The translations under genes were made by a program, and so were the position numbers. Positions 27,017 to 36,029 of a stretch of 64,000 nucleotides of DNA are shown here, piece by piece. The notes under the pieces were generated by a model that saw nothing but the letters and a program-made list of their open reading frames with translations, had not been told where the DNA came from and did no database searches. Source of the DNA: Tepidiforma thermophila (GTDB lineage Bacteria; Chloroflexota; Dehalococcoidia; Tepidiformales; Tepidiformaceae); NCBI RefSeq assembly GCF_002563855.1, contig NZ_PDJQ01000001.1:1302001-1366000 (forward strand), written 5' to 3'. Positions within the stretch are counted from its first letter, which is position 1. Each line of letters opens with the position of its first letter.

Positions 27017-28430
27017 CCCCGTTCGCTTCGGCACCGATGGCTGGCGCGCCATCATCGCCGATACCTTCACCTTCGAAAACGTCCGCGCCTGCGCCCGCGC
27101 CGTCGCCGAGCACTTCGCCGAACACGGCGGCACATCCCGACCCCTCGTCGTCGGGTTCGATACCCGCTTCCTCTCGGACCACTTCGCCCGCGAAGTCGCT
27201 CGCGTCCTCGCCGGCGCCGGGTTCACCGTCCAGCTCGCCGCCCGCCCCGCCCCCACCCCAGCCATCAGCTACCGCATCATCGAAATCGGCGCCGCAGGCG
27301 GCGTCGTCGTCACCAGCTCCCACAATCCGTTCAACTGGAACGGCATCAAAGTCAAACCGCACTACGGCGGCAGCGCCAGCCCCGAAATCGTCGCCGACAT
27401 CGAGCGCCGCGTCCCCGAAATCCTCACCGACCCTGCGCGCATCCGCCTCGCGCCATCCGCTTCCGACGCCATCACGCCTTTCGATCCCCTGCCCGGCTAC
27501 CTCACCGCACTCGGCCGGCAGGTCAACCTCCAGCGCATCCGCGCCGCCGGCCTCAGCGTCGCCGTCGACCCCATGTACGGCGCCGGCGCCGGCCTCTTCG
27601 GCGAACTGCTCTCCGGCGGCTCCACCACCGTCCGTGAAATCCACAGCGAACGGAACCCTCTCTTCCCCGGAATCCGCGCACCAGAGCCGATCGAAAGCAA
27701 CCTCTCCGAATTCCTGCTCCTCATGTCCACCGGCCGCTACGCCATCGGCATCGCCAACGACGGTGACGCCGACCGCGTCGGCCTCGTCGACGAACAGGGC
27801 CGCTACGTCGACCAGCTCCGCACCTTCGCCCTCCTCATCAACCACCTCCTCGGCGAACGCGGGCTCCGCGGCCCCATCGTCCGCTCCATCACCACCACCC
27901 GCATGGCCAACCTCCTCGCCGCCCACTATGGCGTCGAATGCTTCGAGACCCCCGTCGGCTTCAAATTCATCGGCCCGCTCATGATGGAGAAAGACGCGCT
28001 CATCGGCGGCGAAGAATCTGGCGGCTACGGCTTCCGCGGCCACCTGCCCGAGCGCGATGGCATCCTCGCCGGCCTCTTCCTCCTCGATTACGTCGCCGCC
28101 ACAGGCAAACCGCCCTCCGAACTGCTTGAAAACGTCTTCGCCATCACCGGCCCCCATTTCTACGCCCGCGACGATTACGAGCTCGAACCCGGCCAGCGCG
28201 AGCTGGTCCGCGCCGCCCTCGATGCCGCCGCACCCGCCGAGATCGCCGGCCGTCGGGTCACCGCCTCCGACCGCACCGATGGCTGGCGCTATCTCTTCGA
28301 TGGCGGCTGGCTCCTCTTCCGCCTCTCCGGCACCGAGCCGCTCCTCCGCATCTACACCGAAGTGACCGACGAAGCCCTCGTCCGGCCCGTGCTTGAAGCC
28401 GGCCGCGCGATCGCCGGGGTCCCTGCGTGA
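26997..28430 (+). CDS. Phosphoglucomutase/phosphomannomutase
   Basis: A 477-residue alpha-D-phosphohexomutase interconverting hexose 1- and 6-phosphates. Domain order is intact: FGTDGWRAI at the N-terminus, the phosphoserine loop TSSHNPFNWNGIKVKP, the metal loop NDGDADRVG, the sugar-binding GGEESGGYGF and the phosphate loop RLSGTEPLLRIY. ATG at 26997 (preceded by GCAGGTG) and ATG at 27006 are both possible, and I used the first. It overlaps the nucleotidyltransferase by 20 bases and the PGI/PMI gene by 4, a tight unit that would take fructose-6-phosphate to an activated sugar. Confidence 0.93.
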   Translation: MSPMPDNPVRFGTDGWRAIIADTFTFENVRACARAVAEHFAEHGGTSRPLVVGFDTRFLSDHFAREVARVLAGAGFTVQLAARPAPTPAISYRIIEIGAAGGVVVTSSHNPFNWNGIKVKPHYGGSASPEIVADIERRVPEILTDPARIRLAPSASDAITPFDPLPGYLTALGRQVNLQRIRAAGLSVAVDPMYGAGAGLFGELLSGGSTTVREIHSERNPLFPGIRAPEPIESNLSEFLLLMSTGRYAIGIANDGDADRVGLVDEQGRYVDQLRTFALLINHLLGERGLRGPIVRSITTTRMANLLAAHYGVECFETPVGFKFIGPLMMEKDALIGGEESGGYGFRGHLPERDGILAGLFLLDYVAATGKPPSELLENVFAITGPHFYARDDYELEPGQRELVRAALDAAAPAEIAGRRVTASDRTDGWRYLFDGGWLLFRLSGTEPLLRIYTEVTDEALVRPVLEAGRAIAGVPA

Positions 28431-29485
28431 GCCGGCCCGCCGGCCAGCCCCACGCCGACCCCTCGCCCATGTGGCGGCACATCGCCGCCTTTGGCGATGT
28501 CCTCCGCGCCGAATGGCGCCGCGCCGCCGACCTCGAACTCCCGACCAACCGCGAGCCCGACCACCTCGTCATCGCAGCAACCGGCGGTTCCGCCGCCGCC
28601 GGCGATATCGTCGCCGGCCTCGCAGCCGCGACCAGCGAGATCCCTGTCTGCGTCGTCCGCGGCCGCCAGCTCCCCAACTTCGTCGGCGAACGCTCCCTCG
28701 TCGTCGCCGTCTCCTGCTCAGGCAACACCGCCGAAACCCTCGCCCTCTACGACGACGCATGGCGGCGCGATGCCAGCCTCCTCGCCATCACCCGTGGCGG
28801 CCGCCTCGGCGAACGCTGCGCCGACGACGGCATCCCGGTCTGGGCCTTCACTACTGATGCCCCGCCCCGCGCGGCCGTCGCCCACATCCTCGCGCCCCTC
28901 CTCCGCATCCTCGAACGGCTCGGTCTCTACGTCGTCACCACCCCCGCCGTCGATGCCGCCGGCGCCCTGTGCACCAGCTACGCCGAAGCGCTCGCCCCCC
29001 GCATCCCGGCAGACCGCAACCCGGTGCGCGCCGCCGCCAAAGCACTGGCCGGCCGGGTGCCGCTCGTCCTTGCCGGCGCACGCCTCGCCCCGGTCGCCGA
29101 GCGCGCCCGCAACCAGCTCGCCGAAAACGCCAAGACCCTCGCCGCAGCCGCCATCCTCCCCGAAGCCGCCCACAACCTCGTCGTCGGATTCGACCCCCTG
29201 GCTGCCAGGCACTGGGCCATCATCGCCCTCGCCGCTGCCGGCGACCCCGCCGCACCCTACCTCGACGCCGTCGCCGACCTCGCCGCCGACCGAGGCATCC
29301 CCTGGCAGCAACTCGACATACCTGGTGCCGATCCCTTCGAGCAGGTCCTCGCCGGCCTTGTTGCAGTCGACGCCCTCTCCCTCCACCTCGCCATCGCACG
29401 CGGCGTCGACCCCCTCCCCATCCCCGAGATTGACGCCATCCGCGCACGCCTCGGCGGCCTTCCCTCCGCCGAAATATCGACGTAA
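28427..29485 (+). CDS. Bifunctional phosphoglucose/phosphomannose isomerase
   Basis: A 352-residue two-SIS-domain protein of the dual PGI/PMI family known from archaea and some bacteria. It shows IAATGGSAAAGDIV, VVAVSCSGNTAETL (phosphate-binding Ser/Thr) in the first SIS domain, and LPEAAHNLVVGF with the conserved Glu and His in the second; the C-terminal PLPIPEIDAIRARL closes the family pattern. The GTG start overlaps the mutase stop. Together with the mutase and the nucleotidyltransferase it links fructose-6-phosphate to mannose- or glucose-1-phosphate and then to an activated sugar. Confidence 0.88.
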   Translation: MSRPAGQPHADPSPMWRHIAAFGDVLRAEWRRAADLELPTNREPDHLVIAATGGSAAAGDIVAGLAAATSEIPVCVVRGRQLPNFVGERSLVVAVSCSGNTAETLALYDDAWRRDASLLAITRGGRLGERCADDGIPVWAFTTDAPPRAAVAHILAPLLRILERLGLYVVTTPAVDAAGALCTSYAEALAPRIPADRNPVRAAAKALAGRVPLVLAGARLAPVAERARNQLAENAKTLAAAAILPEAAHNLVVGFDPLAARHWAIIALAAAGDPAAPYLDAVADLAADRGIPWQQLDIPGADPFEQVLAGLVAVDALSLHLAIARGVDPLPIPEIDAIRARLGGLPSAEIST

Positions 29486-29586
29486 TCTCGTATTCTGCGG
29501 AACGAACGGAGGGCAATCGGCTTACCGGCCACCCCTCCCGCCAGCGCCCACCCCACGGGCAGCCGCGACCGCACGGCGCGGCAGGC

Positions 29587-29616
29587 AGCCGGCTTCCCCA
29601 CCGGGTTCAGCCGGCT
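29587..29616 (+). other. Hairpin in the ilvB leader
   Basis: AGCCGGCT at 29587-29594 and again at 29609-29616 (the sequence is its own complement), with CCC/GGG inside. The 161-base gap 29486-29646 also has a GAGC-GTTC-GCTC mini-hairpin before the GGAAAGGG ribosome-binding site, but no leader peptide, T-box core or T-run that I can see. Confidence 0.35.
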
Positions 29617-29646
29617 TGAGCGTTCGCTCCGCGGAAAGGGTTTCCC

Positions 29647-31338
29647 ATGGCGCGCATGACAGGCGCACAAATGGTGCTGGAAGGCCTCCAGCGCGAAGGA
29701 GTCGAAGTCATCTTCGGCTACCCCGGAGGCGTCGTCCTCCCCCTCTACGACACCCTCCCCCAGTACCCCGGCATCCGCCACGTCCTCGTCCGCCACGAGC
29801 AGGGTGCGGCCCACATGGCTGATGGCTACGCCCGCGCCAGCGGCAAGATGGGCGTCTGCCTCGGCACCAGCGGCCCCGGCGCAACCAACCTCGTCACCGG
29901 CATCTGCACCGCCTGGATGGACTCCGTCCCCGTCTTCGCGCTCACCGGCAACGTCAGCCGCACCCTCCTCGGCAAAGACGGCTTCCAGGAAGCCGACATC
30001 ACCGGCATCACCCACTCCATCACCAAGCACAACTACCTGGTGATGCGCGCCGAGGAAATCCCCCTCACCATCCGCGAGGCCGCCCACATCTGCCGCACCG
30101 GCCGCCCTGGCCCCGTCCTTGTCGATATCCCCAAAGACGTCTTCCAGGAAACCGCCGAGTTCGACTGGCCCGAAAAGATCCACCTCCGCGGCTACCGGCC
30201 CACCTACGAAGGCCACGCCGGCATGATCCGCCGCGCCGCCGAACTCATCGACCAGTCCCGCCGGCCCATCATCATCGCCGGCCACGGCGTCATCTGGTCC
30301 GATGCCCAGGCCGAACTCGTCGCCCTCGCCGAAAAAGCTGAAATCCCCGTCATCACCACCTTCCTCGGCATCGGCGCCTTCCCCGAAGCGCACCGCCTCT
30401 CCTACGGCTGGCTCGGCATGCACGGCATGTTCTACGCCAACATGGCCGCCGATAACGCCGACCTCGTCATCGGCGTCGGCATGCGCTTCGACGACCGCGC
30501 CATGGGCCGGTTCAAGGACTTCAACCCCGGCGTCAAAATCATCCACATCGACATCGACCCCGCCGAAATCGGCAAGAACTTCCCAACCGCCGTCCCCATC
30601 GTCGGCAGCGCCAAGAACGTCCTCCCTCGCCTTACCGAGCACGTCCGCGAGGCGAAGCACACCGAGTGGCTCAACTGGATCGACCAGGTCCGCGAGGAGC
30701 ACCCCAGCCTCCATATCCGCGAAAGCCGCCGCATGCTGCCCCAGTACGTCGTCCGCACCCTCTACGAAGAGACCGAGGGCAACGCCACCATCGTCACCGG
30801 CGTCGGCCAGCACCAGATGTGGGCCGGCCAGCACTACTTCTTCAAGCGCCCCCGGCAGCTCATCTCCTCCGGCGGCCTCGGCACCATGGGCTTCGAACTC
30901 CCCGGCGCCATCGGCGCCCAGATCGCCGTCCCCGATGCCGAAGTCTGGGCCATCTGCGGCGATGGCGGCTTCCAGATGACCATGCAGGAGCTCGCCGTCG
31001 TCGTCGACGAGAACCTCCCGCTCAAAATCGCCATCTTCAACAACGGCTACCTCGGCATGGTCCGCCAGTGGCAGCAGCTCTTCTACGACCGCAACTTCGT
31101 CGCTGTTGCCATGACCCAGCCCGACTTCTGCAAAATCGCCGAGGCCTACGGCATCCGCGCCATCCGCGTCGAAACCAAAGCCGAGGTCGCACCCGCCATC
31201 CGCGAAGCCCGCGCGTACCGCGGCCCTATCCTCCTCGACTTCATGATCGACCAGGAGGAAAACGTCTGGCCGATGGTCCCCGCCGGCGCCGCCCTCTCCG
31301 AAACCATCGAAGCCCCCGCTGAGGAGCTCGCACGGTGA
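29647..31338 (+). CDS. ilvB: Acetolactate synthase large (catalytic) subunit
   Basis: A 563-residue ThDP/FAD enzyme that makes acetolactate or acetohydroxybutyrate for branched-chain amino acids. It has VIFGYPGGVVLPLYD with VRHEQGAAHMADGYAR (catalytic Glu), GTSGPGATNLVTGI, DVPVFALTGNVS-type text (here DSVPVFALTGNVS), and the ThDP-binding ICGDGGFQMTMQEL followed by IFNNGYLGMVRQWQ. The ATG at 29647 follows GGAAAGGG. The small subunit overlaps by 4 bases. The leader has a hairpin of unknown role, so regulation by attenuation is possible but unproved. Confidence 0.95.
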   Translation: MARMTGAQMVLEGLQREGVEVIFGYPGGVVLPLYDTLPQYPGIRHVLVRHEQGAAHMADGYARASGKMGVCLGTSGPGATNLVTGICTAWMDSVPVFALTGNVSRTLLGKDGFQEADITGITHSITKHNYLVMRAEEIPLTIREAAHICRTGRPGPVLVDIPKDVFQETAEFDWPEKIHLRGYRPTYEGHAGMIRRAAELIDQSRRPIIIAGHGVIWSDAQAELVALAEKAEIPVITTFLGIGAFPEAHRLSYGWLGMHGMFYANMAADNADLVIGVGMRFDDRAMGRFKDFNPGVKIIHIDIDPAEIGKNFPTAVPIVGSAKNVLPRLTEHVREAKHTEWLNWIDQVREEHPSLHIRESRRMLPQYVVRTLYEETEGNATIVTGVGQHQMWAGQHYFFKRPRQLISSGGLGTMGFELPGAIGAQIAVPDAEVWAICGDGGFQMTMQELAVVVDENLPLKIAIFNNGYLGMVRQWQQLFYDRNFVAVAMTQPDFCKIAEAYGIRAIRVETKAEVAPAIREARAYRGPILLDFMIDQEENVWPMVPAGAALSETIEAPAEELAR

Positions 31339-31952
31339 ACCCCTCCAGCAACGGCCACGCCTCCCGCAAACGCGCCAACCACCACACCGTCGTCGCCATT
31401 GTCGAAGACAAGCCCGGTGTCCTCATGCGCGTCGCCTCCCTCTTCCGCCGGCGCGGCTTCAACATCGAATCGCTCACCGTCGGCCACTCCGAAATGCCCG
31501 GCCTCAGCCGCATGACCATCGTCGTCGATGGCGACAGCGCCCCCGTCGAGCAGGTTGAAAAACAGCTCTACAAACTCATCGACGTCGTCAAAGTCAGCGA
31601 CCTCAGCCAGGAAGACATCGTCGCCCGCGAACTCGCCATGATTAAGGTTCGCTGCAACAACGTGAACCGACACGAGCTCCTCGACATCGCCAACGTCTTC
31701 CGCGCCGACGTCGTCGATATCGCCACCAACTCCATCATCCTCCAGGTCGTCGGCGACGAAGACAAAATCGACGGCCTCATCAAGATGTGCGAGCCGTACG
31801 GCATCCGCGAACTCTCCCGCACCGGCCGCATCGCCATGGTCCGCGGCACCAAGACCACCACGGTCCACGAGCCCGTGCCCGAGCCCATCGCCCGCATCCA
31901 CGAAAAGCAGGGCCGCCGCGTCGAGGGCGAACTCCCGTTCTCCAGCGACTGA
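31335..31952 (+). CDS. ilvH: Acetolactate synthase small (regulatory) subunit
   Basis: A 205-residue regulatory subunit. An N-terminal ACT domain (about 17-90) has HTVVAIVEDKPGVLMRVASL and RRRGFNIESLTVGHSE, followed by MTIVVDGD, and the second ACT-like domain starts ELAMIKVRCN. Valine feedback acts through the ACT dimer interface in this family. The start is GTG at 31335, overlapping ilvB. The N-terminal 15 residues are a polar extension, and the C-terminal tail after LSRTGRIAMVRG is longer than in many homologues. A strong terminator follows. Confidence 0.94.
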   Translation: MNPSSNGHASRKRANHHTVVAIVEDKPGVLMRVASLFRRRGFNIESLTVGHSEMPGLSRMTIVVDGDSAPVEQVEKQLYKLIDVVKVSDLSQEDIVARELAMIKVRCNNVNRHELLDIANVFRADVVDIATNSIILQVVGDEDKIDGLIKMCEPYGIRELSRTGRIAMVRGTKTTTVHEPVPEPIARIHEKQGRRVEGELPFSSD

Positions 31953-31984
31953 GCGCCGGCACCGCCATTCGCCCGGGTCCACGC

Positions 31985-32014
31985 CGAGGGCCCCCGGACT
32001 GCCGGGGGCCCTCG
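31985..32014. terminator. Strong hairpin between ilvH and the DinB gene
   Basis: CGAGGGCCCCCGG (31985-31997), loop ACTG, CCGGGGGCCCTCG (32002-32014): a 13-bp perfect stem between convergent genes. No T-run, but the stem is the strongest in the window and could serve both strands. Confidence 0.7.
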
Positions 32015-32037
32015 CTGCGTCATCGCCCCCGCGCACG

Positions 32038-32583
32038 TCAGAGCGGATGGCCCGGCCCGCTCACCCCGTGCTTCGCCCGCTCCTGCTCCTGCAGCGCGCC
32101 GATCGTCTCCGCTGCCCGGTTGTAAATCTGCGGCACCTCCCAGCCGTTCAGTCCCGCATACGTGTCAATCTGGCTGCGGTGGTGGATGTCATGCTCAACC
32201 ATCATCATCAGGATGCGCCATCCCGAAAGCGTCCCGTCGCTGTCGATCATCGGAATGCGCCGCTCGAGCCACGCGTCCGGCGTTCCTGCCAGCAGCTCCC
32301 TGAACTCCGCGAAGCTCGCCTCCAGCGCCGGTACCCACAGCTCCCGCCGGCTGACATCCGGCGGTGGCGGGCTGATCCACCCCCGGCCAAGGTAGGCGCT
32401 GGCAAAGTACAGCCGCGAACCGCACATGTGCCCCACCAGCTTGTTGATGCTCCACGCCCGCTCGCCGTCCCCCGTCCGTGGCGTCCAGCCGTCCGCCTCG
32501 GGCGGCAGCGCGCCGATATCGCGCACGGCGCGGCGGTGCACCCCCTCGAAGTACCGCAGAAACGCATCGACCGATCGGAACAC
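32038..32583 (-). CDS. DinB/DUF664-type four-helix metalloprotein
   Basis: A 181-residue DinB-like protein. The C-terminal EHDIHHRSQIDTY helix supplies the His cluster of the family's metal site, with a further His in NKLVGHMCGSR (about residue 53). Such proteins include thiol transferases and bacillithiol S-transferases, and many remain uncharacterised. I chose GTG at 32583, because GGAGGA lies 7 bases upstream within a longer frame that starts with ATG at 32604. It diverges from the AI-2E permease gene across about 77 bases. The role is unknown. Confidence 0.8.
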   Translation of the reverse strand: MFRSVDAFLRYFEGVHRRAVRDIGALPPEADGWTPRTGDGERAWSINKLVGHMCGSRLYFASAYLGRGWISPPPPDVSRRELWVPALEASFAEFRELLAGTPDAWLERRIPMIDSDGTLSGWRILMMMVEHDIHHRSQIDTYAGLNGWEVPQIYNRAAETIGALQEQERAKHGVSGPGHPL

Positions 32584-32660
32584 TCCCTCTCCTCCAGTTC
32601 GCATTGCACAGTTCCCCGCTGCCCCCGCATCCTACGCTACATCCCCGCCCTGGCGGCGCC

Positions 32661-33728
32661 ATGATTCGCCTCGAACTCTCCTTCCGCGGCATCCTCGCCA
32701 TCGCCCTCGTTCTGGTTGGCCTCTGGTTCCTCGTCCAGCTCTGGCCGCTCCTCCTCATCGTCACCACCTCCTTCATCTTCATGGCCGCCCTCCTGCCCTA
32801 CGTCGAGTGGATGGTCAGGCGCGGCATCAACCGGGTGGCCGCCGTCGTCATCATCCTCGTCGCCATCCTCGCCGTGCTCGGCTCCATGATTGCCATCGTC
32901 GCACCGGCCGTCGTCGACGAATTCCGCGACCTCCGCAACAACCTCCCCGAGTACGCCCGCGACGTCGAGACCTTCGCCTCCGACCTCGGCTTTAACACCG
33001 AACGCTGGGACCTCCCCGAGCGCGCCGCCGAGATCAACTGGAACCGCATCATCTCCGGCAGCCAGGTCGTCGACTATGGCCAGCGCGTCCTCGTTGGCAT
33101 CCTCACCGGCCTCACCGTTGCCGTCATCACCGCCTACCTCCTCGTCGAAACCCACCGCCTCCGCACCTTCCTCTTCCGCTTCATTCCCCCGGACCGCGAG
33201 GCCGATGCCCACCACTTCCTCCGCGCCCTCGAGCGCGTCGTCGGCGGCTACGTCCGCGGCCAGCTGATTACCTCGCTCATCATCGGCGTCTACACCACCG
33301 TCGTCATGCTCCTCGTCGGGGTCCCGAACGCCATCGCCTTCGGCGTCCTCGCGGCCTTCGCCGATATCATCCCGCTCGTCGGAGGCATCATCGCCGTCGT
33401 CCCCGCCTCCATCGCCGCCTTCCAGGAATCTCCCACCCAGGCCCTCATCGTCCTCGTCGCCCTGCTCGTCTACCAGCAGTTCGAAGACCGCCTTCTCGTG
33501 CCCCGGATCTACGGGCAAACCCTCAATCTCCCCGCCCTCGTGGTCCTCCTTGCGGTGCTCGCCGGCGCCGAGCTGATGGGCGTCGTCGGCGTCCTCCTGG
33601 CACTCCCCGCCGCCGCCGCTGGCAGGGTCGTCCTCGACTATTACCTCGACCGCCGCGCCAATGGCCGGCCCGCCCCCGACGAAACCGTCGAGGTCCTCGC
33701 CCCGGACGAGCCCTCGGCTACCCGGTGA
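32661..33728 (+). CDS. AI-2E family transporter (PerM/TqsA-like permease)
   Basis: A 355-residue membrane protein with about eight hydrophobic segments and the family layout. Two or three N-terminal helices (GILAIALVLVGLWFLV, LLLIVTTSFIFMAALLPYVEW, VAAVVIILVAILAVLGSM) are followed by a soluble loop (residues 85-135), then the conserved VGGYVRGQLITSLIIGVYT and ADIIPLVGGIIAVVPA, and QFEDRLLVPRIYGQTLNLPAL. The family exports diverse small molecules or ions, and autoinducer transport is not implied. It diverges from the DinB gene and overlaps the end of the downstream convergent gene by 11 bases. Confidence 0.9.
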   Translation: MIRLELSFRGILAIALVLVGLWFLVQLWPLLLIVTTSFIFMAALLPYVEWMVRRGINRVAAVVIILVAILAVLGSMIAIVAPAVVDEFRDLRNNLPEYARDVETFASDLGFNTERWDLPERAAEINWNRIISGSQVVDYGQRVLVGILTGLTVAVITAYLLVETHRLRTFLFRFIPPDREADAHHFLRALERVVGGYVRGQLITSLIIGVYTTVVMLLVGVPNAIAFGVLAAFADIIPLVGGIIAVVPASIAAFQESPTQALIVLVALLVYQQFEDRLLVPRIYGQTLNLPALVVLLAVLAGAELMGVVGVLLALPAAAAGRVVLDYYLDRRANGRPAPDETVEVLAPDEPSATR

Positions 33729-34746
33729 CGTTCGCCCGCAGCATCCCCAGCTCCAGCGCGTACCGCTCAAACGCCGGGAAACGCTCCTCCATCGTGTGCA
33801 CAACCCCGGCCGGGTCCCCGCCCGCCAGCCGCCAGCCGATGAGCAGCACCGTCACCTGCCACAGCAGCCACGCCCGCACCAGCGCAGGCAGCAGGCCGAA
33901 CTCCTGGTTCGAAACCGGTCGAACGGTCGCGTACCCCTCGAACAGTGCCTGCGCAAAGGGCAGCTCCAGCGGCCCATCCGGCATCAGCAGCGGCGCCAGG
34001 TCACACATCGCCGCGTCGCGTCGTGCGAACTCCCAGCCAATGACGCCGGTCAGTTCACCCCCGGTCCAGAGCAAGTGCCCCGGCGAAAAGCTCCCGTGGA
34101 TCGGCTGCTCCGGAAGGTCCGGATAGCCCAGCCGAGCCAGCTCCCGCAGGTTCCGGTACCGCTCCCGCCGGACCGCTGCCGCAACCTCGGGATACGCGTG
34201 CCCAAACGCCGCCACCAGCCGGTTGAATGTCCCGGCTCCCGCCGCCTCGGTCAAAACGTCCAGCTCCCAGGCCTTGCCGAGCCCCGGCCGTTGCGTCCCC
34301 GGGTCCGCCCGTGCAAGGTCGCTGTGCAGCCGCCCCAGCAGCCGGCCGACAATCCGCCAGCCCGCCACCGACCGCACCTCTCGCCGCTTTCCGGGCAGCC
34401 ACGTTTCGCACGTCCAGGTCGCGCCCCCGGCTGCTGCCGTCACTGCTGCCGCGCCATCGACTGTTCGAATGATCTCCCCGGCAGGCCAGCCGGCCGCTGC
34501 AGCCAGCCGCCGCAGTTCCGCCTCCCACTCCGTGCCGGCGCCGTTCGCGGGCAGCCGGCGCCGTTTCACCACCACCGGCGGCTCCGCACGGACCGCCCAC
34601 GCGTCGCCGCCGTCCAGCGGCGTCGAGGGTGCCCCGGCGAGCCCGTAAGCGGCGAGCACCACGTCCGGCGGTTCATTCGCTGTCACAGGGACTATGGTGC
34701 GGCCCACGCGCCGCCCCGTCGACCGCGGCGCCCACCACTTCCGCAT
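33718..34746 (-). CDS. APH/choline kinase-fold protein with a degenerate active site
   Basis: A 342-residue protein with the aminoglycoside phosphotransferase fold. The ATP-lobe Lys is in PPVVVKRRRLP, and the pre-catalytic helix region LGRLHSDL is recognisable. The catalytic loop that should read HGDxxxxN reads HGSFSPGH (about residues 216-223), so both the base Asp and the metal Asn are lost. The IDWE motif reads IGWE, losing the metal Asp. It is therefore probably a pseudokinase. The frame opens at ATG 34746, directly after the terminator of the thiolase gene; GTG codons at 34707 and 34686 are alternative starts. Function unknown. Confidence 0.7.
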   Translation of the reverse strand: MRKWWAPRSTGRRVGRTIVPVTANEPPDVVLAAYGLAGAPSTPLDGGDAWAVRAEPPVVVKRRRLPANGAGTEWEAELRRLAAAAGWPAGEIIRTVDGAAAVTAAAGGATWTCETWLPGKRREVRSVAGWRIVGRLLGRLHSDLARADPGTQRPGLGKAWELDVLTEAAGAGTFNRLVAAFGHAYPEVAAAVRRERYRNLRELARLGYPDLPEQPIHGSFSPGHLLWTGGELTGVIGWEFARRDAAMCDLAPLLMPDGPLELPFAQALFEGYATVRPVSNQEFGLLPALVRAWLLWQVTVLLIGWRLAGGDPAGVVHTMEERFPAFERYALELGMLRANVTG

Positions 34747-34753
34747 ACGGAAC

Positions 34754-34778
34754 GGGCCCCTCGCACAGCGAGGGGCCC
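34754..34778 (-). terminator. Terminator of the thiolase transcription unit
   Basis: GGGCCCCTCG (34754-34763), loop CACAG, CGAGGGGCCC (34769-34778): a 10-bp perfect stem 28 bases past the thiolase stop codon, read on the minus strand. Confidence 0.6.
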
Positions 34779-34805
34779 GAGCGTGGCGCGTCGTGCAGAG
34801 CGCGC

Positions 34806-36002
34806 TTACTTCTGCAGGATGTGAATCGTGCAGGCCGAGCAGAGGCCGATAACGTGGGCCAGGCCCACCTTCGAGCCCTCAACCTGCCGCGCCCCGGCCT
34901 GGCCGCGCAGGTGGAAGACAATCTCCGCGATGTTCGCGACACCGGTCGCCCCCAGCGGGTGCCCCTTCGAGAGCAGCCCGCCGGAAACATTGACCACCGC
35001 CTTCGTCTTCGGCTGGTAGGTCTTGTCCCGGAACGGCGCCACGTCCTCCTCGTACTTCGTCGGGACCTTGTTCCCGAGCCACGGGATGCCGCTGGCGACA
35101 TGGGCCGCCGCCTCGCCCTCGCCGCAGAGGCCGAGGTTCTCGTAGTGCAGCAGCTCCGCCGTCGCGAAGCAGTCGTGCAGCTCGACCTGGTCCAGGTCCT
35201 CCGGCCCAATCCCGGCCTGCTCGTACGCCAGCTTCGCCGCGTTCCGGGTCAGCGTATTGATGTCCGGCAGCGTCAGGTCCCGCTCCGTGAACGGGTCGCT
35301 GGTCAGCACGCTCGCCGCAATCTTAATCGGCTGCGTCGTGAACTGCCGCGCCTTCTCCATCGTGGTCAGGATCGCCGCCGCTGCGCCGTCGCCCGTCGGG
35401 CAGCACATCAGCAGCGTGTTCGGGTAGGCGATCATCCGGGAGTTCAGCACTTCATCCAGCGGCGATTCCTTCTGGTACTGCGCCAGCGGGTTCATCGTGC
35501 TGTGCCAGTGGTTCTTCACGCTCGCCAGCGCGAAGTGCTCCTGCTTCGTACCGTACTTGCGGGAATGCTCCATGCCCGCCATGCCGAACACCGCCGGCAT
35601 CATGTACGAGCCGACGCGCCCCTCCAGGCTCGTCGCAGGGTCGCCCCGCGAGCCCAGCAGGCCCTGCTTCCCCATCTGCTCCGAGCCGACCGCCATCACC
35701 ACGTCGTACGCGCCCGAGGCCACCGCGAAGTACGCCTCGCGGAAGGCCGTCGAACCCGTCGCGCAGGCGTTCGCCACGTTCACCACCGGGATGCCCGTCT
35801 GCCCCACCTGCTGCAGGATCCGCTGCCCGGAGCCCGAGGTCTGGTACAGGTTGCCGCTGTACAGCGCCTCAATCTGCTTCATCTCCATGCCCGCGTCCTT
35901 CAGCGCCTCCAGAACGGCCTGCGCCGAAAGCTGGGCAAAGTCCCGGTCCGCATAGCGGCCGAACTTGATCATCGAAACGCCAACAATTGCTACTTCGCGC
36001 AT
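34806..36002 (-). CDS. Thiolase family protein (SCP2-thiolase type)
   Basis: A 398-residue thiolase-fold enzyme. It begins VAIVGVSMIKFGRY, has the nucleophile Cys in VANACATGSTAFREA near residue 81, HDCFATAEL in place of the usual HDAFA, and the catalytic His in GGLLSKGHPLGATG; the last Cys motif is LCSACTIHILQK. This is the SCP2/lipid-transfer subgroup, which includes steroid side-chain and beta-ketoacyl-CoA thiolases and aldolases that need a DUF35 partner. A DUF35 protein is encoded 27 bases upstream, consistent with such a pair. AAGGAGGT precedes the ATG. Acyl-CoA metabolism is likely; the substrate is unknown. Confidence 0.88.
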   Translation of the reverse strand: MREVAIVGVSMIKFGRYADRDFAQLSAQAVLEALKDAGMEMKQIEALYSGNLYQTSGSGQRILQQVGQTGIPVVNVANACATGSTAFREAYFAVASGAYDVVMAVGSEQMGKQGLLGSRGDPATSLEGRVGSYMMPAVFGMAGMEHSRKYGTKQEHFALASVKNHWHSTMNPLAQYQKESPLDEVLNSRMIAYPNTLLMCCPTGDGAAAAILTTMEKARQFTTQPIKIAASVLTSDPFTERDLTLPDINTLTRNAAKLAYEQAGIGPEDLDQVELHDCFATAELLHYENLGLCGEGEAAAHVASGIPWLGNKVPTKYEEDVAPFRDKTYQPKTKAVVNVSGGLLSKGHPLGATGVANIAEIVFHLRGQAGARQVEGSKVGLAHVIGLCSACTIHILQK

Positions 36003-36029
36003 CCTCGTACCTCCTTCGCGCGCCCGGGC

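Noticed and set aside
29486-29646. Leucine/valine leader peptide attenuator or T-box before ilvB
   Set aside because: No start codon followed by a run of branched-chain codons, no T-box core and no T-run were found.
33718-34746. Aminoglycoside resistance gene
   Set aside because: Fold matches, but the catalytic HGD and IDW motifs are lost and it lies among housekeeping genes without mobile DNA.
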